Below, in pieces: positions 1 to 10,800 of a stretch of 64,000 nt of DNA. Origin of the DNA: Hymenobacter lucidus (GTDB lineage: Bacteria > Bacteroidota > Bacteroidia > Cytophagales > Hymenobacteraceae); NCBI RefSeq assembly GCF_020447265.1, contig NZ_JAJADR010000002.1:992001-1056000 (forward strand), in the 5' to 3' direction. The number at the start of each line of letters is the position of its first letter. Position 1 is the stretch's first letter. The translations under genes and the position numbers were made by a program. The notes beneath the pieces were generated by a model. That model was not told the origin of the DNA and did not search any database. It was given only the letters and a program-made list of their open reading frames with translations.

Positions 1-437
1 CGGGGGCCAACGGGATTTACGTTACCAAAATACTCTTCTACCTGCGGATGAATTTCCGGGTCGCCATACACTTCCGAGGTGCTGGCAATCAGCATGCGGG
101 CACCTTTCACGCGGGCCAGGCCCAACAAGTTGTGCGTACCGAGTGAGCCTACTTTCAGTGTCTGAATTGGAATCTTCAGGTAGTCAATAGGCGAAGCAGG
201 TGAAGCGAAGTGCAGAATGTAGTCCAGCTTGCCGGGCACGAATACGAACTTCGACACGTCAGCATGGTGAAACTCGAAGTCTTCACGGCCGAATAAGTGC
301 TCAATGTTCGCCAGATCCCCCGTAATAAGGTTATCCATGGCAATGACATGGTAACCTTCCTTCAAAAACCGGTCACAAAGGTGAGACCCAAGGAAGCCGG
401 CACCGCCGGTAATCAGAACACGTTTTTTATCAGACAT
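1..437 (-). CDS. UDP-glucuronate decarboxylase (UDP-xylose synthase), C-terminus cut by window edge
   Basis: The first 145 codons of an extended short-chain dehydrogenase/reductase are present; the rest lies left of the window. The N-terminus has the NAD-binding loop [10 protein letters not shown] (residues 11-20) and the segments [18 protein letters not shown] and STSEVYGDP, which are typical of UDP-glucuronate decarboxylases. That enzyme oxidises and decarboxylates UDP-glucuronate to UDP-xylose in the cytosol. The YxxxK catalytic pair would lie beyond the edge, so activity cannot be judged. The gene follows ugd, whose product makes the substrate, on the same strand with a gap of about 90 bases; the two steps are consecutive. 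The ATG at 437 opens directly into the dinucleotide-binding fold. A dTDP-glucose dehydratase-like relative is the main alternative. Confidence 0.88.
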   Translation of the reverse strand, partial: MSDKKRVLITGGAGFLGSHLCDRFLKEGYHVIAMDNLITGDLANIEHLFGREDFEFHHADVSKFVFVPGKLDYILHFASPASPIDYLKIPIQTLKVGSLGTHNLLGLARVKGARMLIASTSEVYGDPEIHPQVEEYFGNVNPVGP

Positions 438-473
438 TGTAGTTGATTCTAGGTTGGTGGTTGTCAGTTGATT

Positions 474-522
474 GTTGTCAGTTGTTAGTCATCAGAACTC
501 CTGACAACTAACAACTGCTAAC
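474..522. repeat. Imperfect inverted repeat between ugd and the decarboxylase gene
   Basis: Arms at 474-495 and 501-522 match at about 18 of 22 positions around a 5-base loop and share the core CAGTTGTTAGT. The shorter word TTGTCAGTTG also recurs just upstream (461-470). There is no clear T-run, so it may be a processing or attenuation hairpin rather than a terminator. Confidence 0.6.
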
Positions 523-528
523 GGACAA

Positions 529-1869
529 CTAGCTAACCGGCTCTTTGTGGTCGGTACGAATACCGATGCAGTGGTAGGTAAAGCCGGCTTCGTGCAGCTC
601 CTTGGCGTCGTAAATATTACGACCATCGAAGATAGCCTTTTGCTTCATCAAGCGGGCTACTACCTCGAAGTTAGGCGAGCGAAACTCGGGCCACTCCGTC
701 ACAACCAGCAAAGCATCAGCATCAATGAGAGCTTCAAACTCATCTTTAGCGTAAGTGATACGGTCGCCGAGCGAGTGCTTGGCCTCGGCCACGGCCACTG
801 GGTCGTAGGCCGTTACGGTGCAGCCTTCGGCCAGCAGCTTCTCGATAATAACCAGCGAGGGCGCTTCGCGCATATCGTCGGTTTTGGGCTTGAACGACAG
901 ACCCCAAACGGCCATTTTCTTGCCTTTCAGGTCGCCACCAAAGTGCTTTTTCACTTTATCGAACAGCACCTCCTTCTGAGCATCGTTTACGCTTTCCACC
1001 GCTTTCAGCACCTGCATCTCGTAGCCGTTTTCGGCCGCCGTTTTGATGAGAGCTTTTACGTCTTTGGGAAAGCAGGAGCCGCCGTAGCCAATGCCAGGGT
1101 AGATGAATTTGGTACCGATACGGGCGTCGGAGCCGATGCCTTTGCGGACCATGTTCACATCAGCACCCATGATTTCGCACAGGTTGGCAATGTCATTCAT
1201 AAACGAAATCTTGGTCGCCAGCATTGAGTTGGCAGCATATTTCGTCATTTCGGCCGATGGAATATCCATGAAGATAATCGGGTGGCCGTTGAGCAGGAAG
1301 GGTTTGTAGAGTTTGGTCATTACCTCCTCGGCACGCTCAGAAGCCACACCCACCACAATACGGTCGGGCTTCAGGAAGTCGTCGATGGCAGCCCCTTCCT
1401 TCAGGAATTCAGGGTTGGATGCTACATCGAACGTAATATCAGCGCCGCGCTTAGCTAGGGCCTGCTCGATTTCGGCGCGTACTTTGGCGGCAGTGCCAAC
1501 GGGCACCGTGCTTTTGGTGACGATAACGCCGTAGTTGTTCATGTTTTCACCGATGCCCCGGGCCACGGCTAGCACGTACTTCAAATCGGCCGAGCCATCT
1601 TCGCCGGGAGGCGTACCCACTGCGATGAAAGCTACATCGGCATCTTTGATACCCTCCGCCAGGTTGGTCGAGAAGTGCAGGCGACCTTTTTCTACGTTCC
1701 GGCTCACCATTTCTTCCAGGCCGGGCTCGTAAATTGGCAGAATACCCTTGTGGAGGTTGTCAATTTTCTTCTGGTCGATGTCAATACAGGTGACATCAAT
1801 CCCTACCTCGGCGAAGCATGTGCCAGTAACCAAGCCTACGTAGCCGGTACCTACTACTGCAATTTTCAT
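529..1869 (-). CDS. ugd: UDP-glucose 6-dehydrogenase
   Basis: Oxidises UDP-glucose to UDP-glucuronate with two NAD+ in the cytosol, supplying surface polysaccharides and the decarboxylase encoded next. From the chosen ATG the protein is 446 residues, usual for the family. It begins MKIAVVGTGYVGLVTG, the N-terminal Rossmann loop. The catalytic cysteine lies in GGSCFPKD (Cys266) and the conserved lysine in LATKISF (Lys220); the C-terminal UDP-binding domain is complete. The open frame runs 26 codons further upstream, but those codons lack family similarity, so I start at 1869. A good promoter lies at 1981-2010. Downstream is the UDP-glucuronate decarboxylase gene. Confidence 0.97.
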   Translation of the reverse strand: MKIAVVGTGYVGLVTGTCFAEVGIDVTCIDIDQKKIDNLHKGILPIYEPGLEEMVSRNVEKGRLHFSTNLAEGIKDADVAFIAVGTPPGEDGSADLKYVLAVARGIGENMNNYGVIVTKSTVPVGTAAKVRAEIEQALAKRGADITFDVASNPEFLKEGAAIDDFLKPDRIVVGVASERAEEVMTKLYKPFLLNGHPIIFMDIPSAEMTKYAANSMLATKISFMNDIANLCEIMGADVNMVRKGIGSDARIGTKFIYPGIGYGGSCFPKDVKALIKTAAENGYEMQVLKAVESVNDAQKEVLFDKVKKHFGGDLKGKKMAVWGLSFKPKTDDMREAPSLVIIEKLLAEGCTVTAYDPVAVAEAKHSLGDRITYAKDEFEALIDADALLVVTEWPEFRSPNFEVVARLMKQKAIFDGRNIYDAKELHEAGFTYHCIGIRTDHKEPVS

Positions 1870-1980
1870 ATTAGGGGAGTGTTTGGGAGAGATATTTATT
1901 GAGTTTAAGCCCCAACCGCGTGGCGAACGACGGTCTGTGATGGGCAAAAGATGTTAAGCGTAAAAAGCTGAATCGTAGGA

Positions 1981-2010
1981 CAAAAGTACGACCAGGGGTA
2001 CAGCTTCCAA
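1981..2010 (-). promoter_or_regulatory. Bacteroidota-type promoter for ugd
   Basis: On the minus strand TTG (2010-2008) is followed after 19 bases by TACTTTTG (1988-1981), matching the TTG-N19-TAnnTTTG pattern of primary sigma factor promoters in this phylum. The predicted transcript start is about 105 bases upstream of the ugd ATG, so ugd can be transcribed independently of the genes before it. Confidence 0.7.
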
Positions 2011-2019
2011 TCAGGCAGG

Positions 2020-2784
2020 CTATTGAGTAGCCAGCAGGCCATACTTAAGAATGCAATAGATGGCCCGGAACCCGTCGCGCCACCCGATTTTTTTTCCTTC
2101 CGCGTAGGTTCGGCCGTAGTAGCTGATGCCTACCTCGTAAATCCGGACGTTGGGTACCCGCGCTACTTTGGCCGTTACCTCGGGCTCGAAGCCGAAGCGG
2201 TTTTCCTCCAGCCGCAGGCCCTGAATAATGTCGCGGCGAAACAGCTTGTAGCACGTTTCCATATCGGTCAAATTCAGATTGGTGCACATATTCGACAGCA
2301 TTGTCAGCCAGTAGTTGCCGATGCTGTGCCAGAAGAACAGGATGCGGTGCGGGTTGCCGCCCATAAAGCGGGAGCCGTACACGACATCAGCAAAGCCGCG
2401 CAGCACCGGATTCAGCAGCACGTTGAATTCTTCCGGGTCGTATTCTAGGTCAGCATCCTGGATGATGACGTAGTCGCCGGTGGCTTCGCGGATGCCGGTG
2501 TGCAGCGCCGCACCCTTGCCTTGGTTGACGGCATGCTTGAGGTAGCGGATGGGCAAATCGGGGTTGGCCGCTATATACCGCTCAATGGCTTCCTCGGTGT
2601 TGTCGCGTGAGTAGTCATTGACGATAATGACTTCCTTCTGCATGCCGCCGAGCAGCTGCACCGCCTTGAGCTTGTCCAGAATCAGGTGAATCGTGGATCC
2701 TTCGTTGTACGCCGGAATAACGATGGAAAGCGTACGAGGAGGAAACTGAATACCTGAAGACGGAGAAGTAGGCGCTGAAATCAT
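2020..2784 (-). CDS. Family 2 glycosyltransferase, dolichol-phosphate-mannose-synthase-like
   Basis: A 254-residue GT-A fold glycosyltransferase with [12 protein letters not shown] (about residues 20-31) and the metal/nucleotide-binding acidic motif QDADLEYDP (109-117). Enzymes of this type move a hexose from a nucleotide sugar to a polyprenyl phosphate or growing glycan at the inner membrane. No membrane segment is evident, so it is the soluble catalytic form. It lies 52 bases after asnB and before ugd on the same strand, within a surface-polysaccharide neighbourhood. Donor and acceptor cannot be read from sequence. Confidence 0.88.
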   Translation of the reverse strand: MISAPTSPSSGIQFPPRTLSIVIPAYNEGSTIHLILDKLKAVQLLGGMQKEVIIVNDYSRDNTEEAIERYIAANPDLPIRYLKHAVNQGKGAALHTGIREATGDYVIIQDADLEYDPEEFNVLLNPVLRGFADVVYGSRFMGGNPHRILFFWHSIGNYWLTMLSNMCTNLNLTDMETCYKLFRRDIIQGLRLEENRFGFEPEVTAKVARVPNVRIYEVGISYYGRTYAEGKKIGWRDGFRAIYCILKYGLLATQ

Positions 2785-2836
2785 TAAAACGAAGCAAACA
2801 GGGTGTAGAAAACGGCCGTAACGAAGCGGCTGCGGC

Positions 2837-4741
2837 TTACATCATGTGCCGTTTCCACCAGTGCTGGAACACGATAAGGGCCCAGATGCGGGCGTGTACG
2901 TCGCCGGGGCTGCGGGAGAACAGCTGGGTTTTCAGGGCCCGGATACCGTCGACGCTGAAGATGCCCTGGGCCTCGATGAAGCCGTCGGACAGCAGGTCGT
3001 CCTCAATCAGGGGGCGCAGCTCGTTGCGGAACCACTTGAGCAGTGGCACCTCAAACCCGTGCTTGGGGCGCTTGTAGAGCTCCTCGGGCAGCAGCGGCCG
3101 GAAGGCATCCTGCACGATCTTCTTCTTCATCTTCGCGTCGATTTTGCTTTCGACCGGGATAGAGAAGGCGAAGTTCACCACGTTGGGGTCCAGAAACGGC
3201 GGGCGCACCTCCAAGGAGTTAGCCATGCTCATCAGGTCTACCTTGGCCAGCATGTCGTAGGGCAGCACCAGGTTCATATCCGTGAGCAGCACCTCGTTCA
3301 GGTCGCCATCGGCATGCAGGTGCTGCAGAACATCCTTGCGGCGCTTCTCAGCCAGCTTCTTGCCCACTTTGCGGCGCGAATCGGCACTCAGAATATTGCG
3401 GGCGTCCTTTTCATTGACGAAGGTGGCCCAGTCCCAGTACCGGTCTTTGGGGCCGCTGAGCATGCCGCGCGAGAAGCGCTGAAACTGCCGGATGCGGTTG
3501 CCAAAGAAGGAGTTGCGCGACTTGGGCAGCACATCCCAGAGCAGGTTCAGGCCCGTTACGGCTTCGGCCTTGAAGCCGCCCTGCCGCACCTGAAACTCGC
3601 CCATATGCTTGTTGTAGCCGGCAAACATTTCATCGGCACCATCACCCGACAGGGCCACAGTAGCCTTTTCGCGGGTGCGCTTGCTGAGAATGTACACGGC
3701 CAGCGCCGACGAGTCTGCAAAGGGCTCGTCGATGTAGTCGAGGACGTCGAAGATGTGGTCGTAGAGGTCCTGGTTGGTGAGCGAGAAAACCGTGTGGTTG
3801 GTTTTGTAGCGCTCCGCTACCAGCTTGGCGTACTTGGTTTCGTCGAAAAACGGCTCGTCGCGGTACCCGATGCTGAACGTGTTCAGGTGCTGGGTGTGGC
3901 GCGAGGCCAGGGCCACGATAACCGAGGAGTCGATGCCGCCGCTCAGGAAAGCGCCCACGGGCACGTCGGCCACGAGGCGGCGGGCGGTGGCATCGTCGAG
4001 CAGCTCGACCAGCTTTTTCTGCTGCTGCTCGTAGCTGGTTTTATTTTTGGCGACTTTCTTGGGGTCGTAGGGAATCTTGTACCAGCGCTTCTTCACCACT
4101 TTCCCGCCCTTAATAAACAGGTAGTGGCCGGGCAGCAGCTTCTTCACGCCCTTGAAGATGGTGGCCGGGCCGGGAATGTAGTTGAGCTGCAGATAGTGGC
4201 TCAGGGCCACGTAATCGAGCTTGCGCGGTACGCCCAGGGCCAGCAACGACTTCATTTCGGACGCAAAGAACATCTTGTCCTCGTCGCGGTACACGAGCAG
4301 GGGCTTCTCCCCCATCCGGTCGCGGGCAATGAACAGCGAATCTTCCTCCTTATCGTAGATAGCCAGGCCGAAGAAGCCGTTCAGCTTCTTCAGAAAACCA
4401 CGCCCTTCCGAGATATAGAGGTTCAGAATCACCTCGGTATCGGTTTGGGAATGGAACTGGTAGCCCTTCTTGATCAGCTTCTGGCGCAGCTCACGGAAGT
4501 TGAAAATCTCCCCATTGAAGACAATCGTGTAGCGTCCCGACGCGTCGGACATCGGCTGGTTGCCGTCAGCCGTCAGGTCGAGAATCGCCAGCCGGCGGAA
4601 ACCCAGGCCGCAGCGGTCGAACACAAAATGCCCCTGAGAGTCAGGCCCACGGCTAACAATAGCGTCGGTTGAGGCATGCAACGCGGACAGCGAACGGCGT
4701 CCTGCGTCGGTAAAAGCGAATACTCCGGTGATTCCACACAT
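2837..4741 (-). CDS. asnB: Asparagine synthase (glutamine-hydrolysing)
   Basis: 634 residues in the class order: an N-terminal class II glutaminase domain starting MCGITG (the nucleophile is Cys2 after Met removal) with RGPDSQG and FNGEIFN, then a PP-loop ATP pyrophosphatase domain with FLSGGIDSS (about 265-273). It makes asparagine, or amidates another carboxylate, with glutamine and ATP. AsnB homologues are frequent in exopolysaccharide and O-antigen clusters, where they may modify sugars; here the next gene is a glycosyltransferase followed by ugd. Its promoter box lies only 10 bases from the ATG (see 4752-4759). The start is fixed by the need for Cys at position 2. Confidence 0.95.
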   Translation of the reverse strand: MCGITGVFAFTDAGRRSLSALHASTDAIVSRGPDSQGHFVFDRCGLGFRRLAILDLTADGNQPMSDASGRYTIVFNGEIFNFRELRQKLIKKGYQFHSQTDTEVILNLYISEGRGFLKKLNGFFGLAIYDKEEDSLFIARDRMGEKPLLVYRDEDKMFFASEMKSLLALGVPRKLDYVALSHYLQLNYIPGPATIFKGVKKLLPGHYLFIKGGKVVKKRWYKIPYDPKKVAKNKTSYEQQQKKLVELLDDATARRLVADVPVGAFLSGGIDSSVIVALASRHTQHLNTFSIGYRDEPFFDETKYAKLVAERYKTNHTVFSLTNQDLYDHIFDVLDYIDEPFADSSALAVYILSKRTREKATVALSGDGADEMFAGYNKHMGEFQVRQGGFKAEAVTGLNLLWDVLPKSRNSFFGNRIRQFQRFSRGMLSGPKDRYWDWATFVNEKDARNILSADSRRKVGKKLAEKRRKDVLQHLHADGDLNEVLLTDMNLVLPYDMLAKVDLMSMANSLEVRPPFLDPNVVNFAFSIPVESKIDAKMKKKIVQDAFRPLLPEELYKRPKHGFEVPLLKWFRNELRPLIEDDLLSDGFIEAQGIFSVDGIRALKTQLFSRSPGDVHARIWALIVFQHWWKRHMM

Positions 4742-4751
4742 AATTGGCGGG

Positions 4752-4759
4752 CAAAAGTA
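4752..4759 (-). promoter_or_regulatory. -7 promoter box immediately upstream of asnB
   Basis: TACTTTTG on the minus strand, followed by C, fits the TAnnTTTG box and sits 10 bases from the asnB ATG, predicting a leader of only a few bases. No TTG is seen at the ideal 19-base distance. Confidence 0.5.
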
Positions 4760-4870
4760 CGAACTCTGAGGACTTACTTTCCGAAAAAGTAGCAGCGCGG
4801 CCTCGCAACCAAAGCCGTGCCATGGTAGTAAACCCTGTTACTTTTCCACTCTTTAGCTATTTCTGACCTT

Positions 4871-5401
4871 ATGGACCTTCAGCAGCAAATGGATTTACAG
4901 CAGCAATTTGAAGCCGCTGTATCGCGCGTAGACAGCCTGCCGGGCGACAAAGCCGCCGCCCACATGACCGAACTCTACGGCTTATACAAGCAGGCCACCG
5001 AAGGCGACCATGATACGAAAGGAGAAACCGTCGGCGACGACTCCCCCGACAACCCCAGCGGCACGCCCGGCATGTCGCAGGCCCAATGGGACTCCTGGAG
5101 CAAGTTTAAGGGCGTTAGTGAGGACGATGCCAAGCGCCAATACGTAGAGAAAGTAAACGCGTTGGCGGGTCCCGTAGGCGAGCAACCGACGATTATTACC
5201 GGCAACGGCCAGCCTGCCACGTCCTCCCAGGTGGGCGGCGCCGATGCGGCCTCGGGCCCCGAAGTGGAGCTCGATGACAACACTACTACCTCTCAGCAGC
5301 CCAACAGCGGCCCCGGCGTTTCGCAGGGTGGCCTGCGCGGCGACATTACGGCTGGCGCTCCTTACGGCGGCGAAGACAAGCTCAAAGGCGACCAAAGCTA
5401 G
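4871..5401 (+). CDS. Acyl-CoA-binding protein (ACBP) with a long disordered tail
   Basis: The first half is an ACBP domain, the small four-helix bundle that binds long-chain acyl-CoA esters in the cytosol. The hallmark YGLYKQATEGD is present, followed by WDSWSKFKGVS and the final helix AKRQYVEKVNALAG. Compared with the usual 86-residue protein, the loop between helices 2 and 3 is somewhat expanded and an additional tail of about 80 Gly/Ser/Pro/Gln-rich residues follows, likely disordered. The N-terminus carries a direct repeat, MDLQQQ-MDLQQQ; the second Met (codon at 4889) lies directly before the domain and may be the true start. 176 residues from the first ATG. It stands alone, so the pathway partner is unknown. 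Confidence 0.85.
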   Translation: MDLQQQMDLQQQFEAAVSRVDSLPGDKAAAHMTELYGLYKQATEGDHDTKGETVGDDSPDNPSGTPGMSQAQWDSWSKFKGVSEDDAKRQYVEKVNALAGPVGEQPTIITGNGQPATSSQVGGADAASGPEVELDDNTTTSQQPNSGPGVSQGGLRGDITAGAPYGGEDKLKGDQS

Positions 5402-5407
5402 GCTCTG

Positions 5408-5593
5408 AACCACGGATGTATCGGATTTTTCGGACAAGTCGGATTTTGTGGACGGCGGTGCCGTCTGCGCCATTTGGCTGATCCAAATCGTGTAAGCAAG
5501 CAAAAAGGCCATCCCTGCGGGTGGCCTTTTTGCTTGCCAGGAGTCGTCCACGAAATCCGACCAGTCCGAAAAAATCCGCCGGAATCCGTGATT
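5408..5593. repeat. Composite inverted-repeat element enclosing a bidirectional terminator
   Basis: Outer arms at 5408-5453 and 5546-5593 are imperfect inverted copies of about 46 bases, sharing CACGGAT, CGGATTTTTCGGAC and GTCGGATT(T/T)-like blocks and ending in GTGGAC/GTCCAC. They enclose a strong terminator hairpin at 5496-5537. The element sits between the convergent ACBP and FAD-oxidoreductase genes. Size (about 186 bases), arms and lack of coding potential suggest a miniature mobile or REP-like element. Confidence 0.75.
5496..5537. terminator. Bidirectional Rho-independent terminator
   Basis: A 19-bp stem with one wobble (GCAAGCAAAAAGGCCATCC against its complement) closes on a 4-base loop, with A and T runs inside the stem on both sides. 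It lies between two convergent genes and can end both transcripts. Confidence 0.85.
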
Positions 5594-5598
5594 AGTGC

Positions 5599-7008
<1,410 letters not shown>

Positions 7009-7036
7009 ATATAGACGACAGAATGAGCGATTCGCG

Positions 7037-7045
7037 TATCTTTGT
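7037..7045 (+). promoter_or_regulatory. -7 box adjoining the NlpC/P60 start codon
   Basis: TATCTTTG matches TAnnTTTG and is only 5 bases from the ATG at 7050, which would give a leaderless or almost leaderless mRNA. Confidence 0.45.
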
Positions 7046-7049
7046 CCCG

Positions 7050-7720
7050 ATGCGGGAACACCTTACGAAGGTACATTATTCACATCAACGCAGTCGTTGG
7101 TGGTCAGTTGTACTGCTTGGTATACTGGTATTTTTGGCAAGTTGCGGCGGCTCCCGAAAGCTCAACCAACGCAATGGCCGCTACTATTCGGCGCGCGAAA
7201 TGGCCCGGATGAAGGCCGAGGAACGGCGGCGCCGGGGAGCCCGGCCGGTGGCCAAAGCCAAATCTAAGACTTCTACGCCGGTCGGCAAATCGAAGGTGGT
7301 GGTAAAGCGGGCCAGCAGCCCGGCCACCGTTTCCAGGAGCCTGGCCACGGTTATTGAAGCCGCTCGCTCCTACGAGGGCACCCCTTACAAATACGGTGGC
7401 ACTACCCGGCTGGGCATGGACTGTTCGGGGCTGCTCTGCGCCGCTTTTGCCGCCATCGACGTGCAGATTCCGCGTTCTTCCAATGAGCAAGCCGTGTGGG
7501 GAGAGCCTATTAAACCGCAGGAGCTACAGGCCGGTGATTTGGTATTTTTGGAGCTTCACCTGGCAGCGGTACTATTACGCACGTCGGTTTGGTTACGGAA
7601 GCCAGCCCCGAGAGCGTACAGTTCATCCACTCCTCCAGCTCTTTAGGTGTTGTGGAGAACAGCCTGGAGAGTGACTATTACCTCAGTCGCTTTATCAAGG
7701 CTGTCAGACCAAGATTGTGA
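7050..7720 (+). pseudogene. NlpC/P60-family peptidoglycan hydrolase lipoprotein, disrupted by a -1 frameshift
   Basis: Cell-wall gamma-D-glutamyl-diaminopimelate endopeptidase type. It begins with a lipoprotein signal ending in the lipobox LASC (Cys32 from this ATG), then a basic linker, then the NlpC/P60 domain with KYGGTTRLGMDCSGL (nucleophile Cys125). After AGDLVF the frame is lost at a run of five T (7545-7549). One extra T would restore FFGASPGSGTITHVGLVTEA, including the catalytic His in HVGLV, and read on to TGA at 7718-7720, giving about 223 residues. In the frame as read, translation ends at 7646 and loses the catalytic His. Either a real inactivation or a homopolymer error in the assembly. 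The start at 7050 is chosen over 7023 because a promoter box overlaps the region between them. Confidence 0.88.
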
Positions 7721-7813
7721 ATTTCCCTCTTACCTTTGTGGTGTTGTAGTTGCTGAGCTGTGGACCGGAACCAAAGACAATGATTTGGTAATGAACCCGG
7801 TGAAATTCGTCCG

Positions 7814-7821
7814 TACTTTTG
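7814..7821 (+). promoter_or_regulatory. -7 promoter box for the TonB-dependent receptor
   Basis: TACTTTTG followed by C is an exact TAnnTTTG match 49 bases before the ATG. A TTTG at 7784-7787 is upstream but 26 bases away, longer than the usual 19-21. Confidence 0.5.
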
Positions 7822-7870
7822 CATTCCTTTTCAACTTAAGCCTCCTCTTTTTTCACCTACTTACCCATTT

Positions 7871-10800
7871 ATGAAACACTCACGTTTACGCCTCTTACTC
7901 TTGCTGGTGTTGACGCTGTTGTCAGCCCCAGAGGCGTGGAGTCAGGTAACTACTTCGGCTATGAACGGTGTTATCACCGACAAGTCTGGAGCCGGTTTGC
8001 CTGGCGCAACGGTAATTGCCGTTCACACGCCGACGAATACCCAATATGTGTCGCCTACCAACTCGGAAGGACGCTTCAACATCAGCGGCATGCGCGTAGG
8101 TGGTCCGTACTCGGTCCGCGTAACCTTCATCGGCTACAAAGAGACAGCACGTGATGGCATCTTCCTGACCCTGGGTCAGAACCTGCGCCTGGACATTAAC
8201 CTGAGTGAGGCAACCACTGAACTGGCGAACATCGTGGTTCGTGGTCAGCGTGACAACATCATCAACTCCGACCGGACGGGTTCGGTAACATCGGTACAGC
8301 GCGAGCAGATCGAGCGTTTGCCCACTATCAGCCGGAGCCTAAACGACTTTACGCGTTTGACGCCCCAGGCCAACGGTGCCAACGTAGGTGGTGGCAACAA
8401 CCGTCAGAACAACTTCACCGTCGACGGTTCCGACTTCAACAACAACTTCGGTATCGGCGGCAACCTGCCCGCCAACGGCTCGCCCATCTCCCTGGACGCC
8501 ATCGACCAGTTGACAGTGAGCGTAACGCCTTACGACGTTCGTCAGTCGGGCTTCGTAGGTGGTGCCATCAACGCCGTAACGCGTTCCGGTACCAACAACT
8601 TCAGCGGCTCGCTCTACACCTACTTCCGTGACCAGAGCTTTATCGGTAACAAAGTAGGCAACGAGAAATTCGACCTGCAGAACTCGCAGTTCAACCAGTA
8701 CGGCTTCCGTCTGGGTGGCCCGATCATCAAAGACAAGGTGTTCTTCTTCATCAACGCTGAAATTGAAAAGAACACCGTACCTGGCCAGACGCGCGTAGCC
8801 GCTACGGATGCCAACAAGTATGGCTCGGCCACGAACATTGCTCGTCCTACGACGACTGAGCTGGACAACATCAGCAACTACCTGAGCAACAGCCTGGATT
8901 ACGCTACGGGTCCTTACCAGGGCTATGATTTCGTTAGCGACCGGACCAAAATCACGGGCCGTATCGACTGGAACATCAGCCAGCGTCACCGCTTCAACGT
9001 GCGCTACAGCCAGACGGAAGGCAAAACGCCTAACTTCCCCAGCACCTCGTCGAGCCCGCTCACGAACTTCCCCTTCGGCACCGGCCGGACCGACATTAAC
9101 GCCCTGCCCTACAAGAATGCTGGCTACTATCAGGAAGCCAACTTCTACTCGCTGGCCGCTGAATTGAACTCGACCTTCGGCAGCACGATGGCTAACACCT
9201 TGCGCGCTACCTATACCAAGCAGAACGACCCGCGCAGCTCCGACAGCAGAATTTTCCCCTTCGTGGATATCCTGAAAGACGGCACGCCCTTCACCTCGTT
9301 TGGTTATGAGCCCTTCACGCTGGGCAACCTGCGCGATGTAGAAATCTACTCGTTCCGCGACGACTTCTCCTGGACGCTGGGTAAGCACAACGTAACTCTG
9401 GGTGCCCAGGTAGACCAGAGCGTTACCAAAAACGGCTTCCAGCGCTTTGCCGCCAGTTACTACCGCTTCAACTCCTTCGAAGATTTCGTAGCAGCCAGCG
9501 ACCCGAGCCGTACTCCAGCACAGCGCGCTGCTGTGCTGCCAACCGACTTTGCCATCACCTATTCGCTGGAGCCCGGCTTTGCTCAGGCTTTCCCCTCGTT
9601 TAAGTTTGGCCAGTACTCGTTCTACGCCCAGGATGAATTTGCTCTCACGAGCCGTATTCGTTTAAGCGGCGGTCTGCGGGCTGATTACATCACCTTCCCG
9701 GATCCGCTGAAAGAGCACCCGCTGGTTTCGGCCCTGACCTTCGCCAATGGCGAGAAAATCAACACGGCTAACCTGCCCGAAGGCAAGGTGATGTGGTCGC
9801 CCCGTATTGGCTTCAACTGGGATGTGGAAGGCAACAGCACCATCCAGCTGCGTGGCGGCTCGGGTATCTTCACCGGCAAAGTGCCTTACGTATGGATCGT
9901 GAGCCAGGCCGGCGACGCCGGCATGCTGCAGGTAACACGCACGTACTCCGGTACGGCCGGTATCAACGGCCTACCAGGTGGCTACCGTGGCTTCAGCCCT
10001 GACCCTGCCTTCTACCGTCCGGAAACCGTTCCAGCTGCTGGTACGGTTATTCCGAACCCAATTTCGGCTGTTTCAACCGACTTCAAATTCCCCTAGACCT
10101 GGAAAAGCAGCCTGGCTGCTGACGTGAAGCTGCCCCTGGGCATTGTTGGCTCGCTGGAAGGCATTTACAACAAAGACCTGAACACGGCAATCTTCCGTAA
10201 CCCCAACATGGTTGAGCCGAAGCACCTCAACGTAGGTGGTTATGTTGACAACCGTCTCATCTACCCTAACGCTAACCAGGACAAGTTTATCAACCCGATC
10301 AACACGGCTGGTAAAGCTGTACCAAATGGCACCGCCGGTGGTCAGGCCTTCAACACGATTGTTCTCGACAACGCTACGAAAGGTTACTACTGGTCGGTAA
10401 CGGGTAAACTGGAAAAGCAATTCGACAGCGGCCTGTTCGCTTCGGTGGCTTACGTACGCAGCGATGCCCGCAATCTGTTTGACGGTGGTGGCGACCAGCC
10501 TTTGTCGTCTTGGCAGCAGAACCCCTCGATCAATGGGTCGAACTTCCCCGAGCTCAGCTATGCTAGCTACGTGGTTCCAGACCGTGTAATTGCTTCGCTC
10601 TCGTACCGTAAGGAATACCTCGAGCACCTGGGCACTACTTTCTCGCTGTTCTACGAAGGCAGCCAAGGCGGCCGCTTCTCGTACGTGTATTCGGCTGACT
10701 TCAACCGTGACGGCGCCAACGCTGACCTGATCTATATCCCGAAGGATCCATCGGAAATCACCTTCGCTTCGCAGACGGTGAACAACGTGGTAGTCGATGC

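Noticed and set aside
2846..4672. 608-codon open frame on the plus strand
   Set aside because: It is the antisense shadow of asnB, whose motifs and frame are unambiguous; its translation has no recognisable domain.
10094..10096. Amber codon as programmed read-through or pyrrolysine/selenocysteine-like recoding
   Set aside because: No recoding element, suppressor tRNA or special context was seen; a point mutation or base error is simpler.
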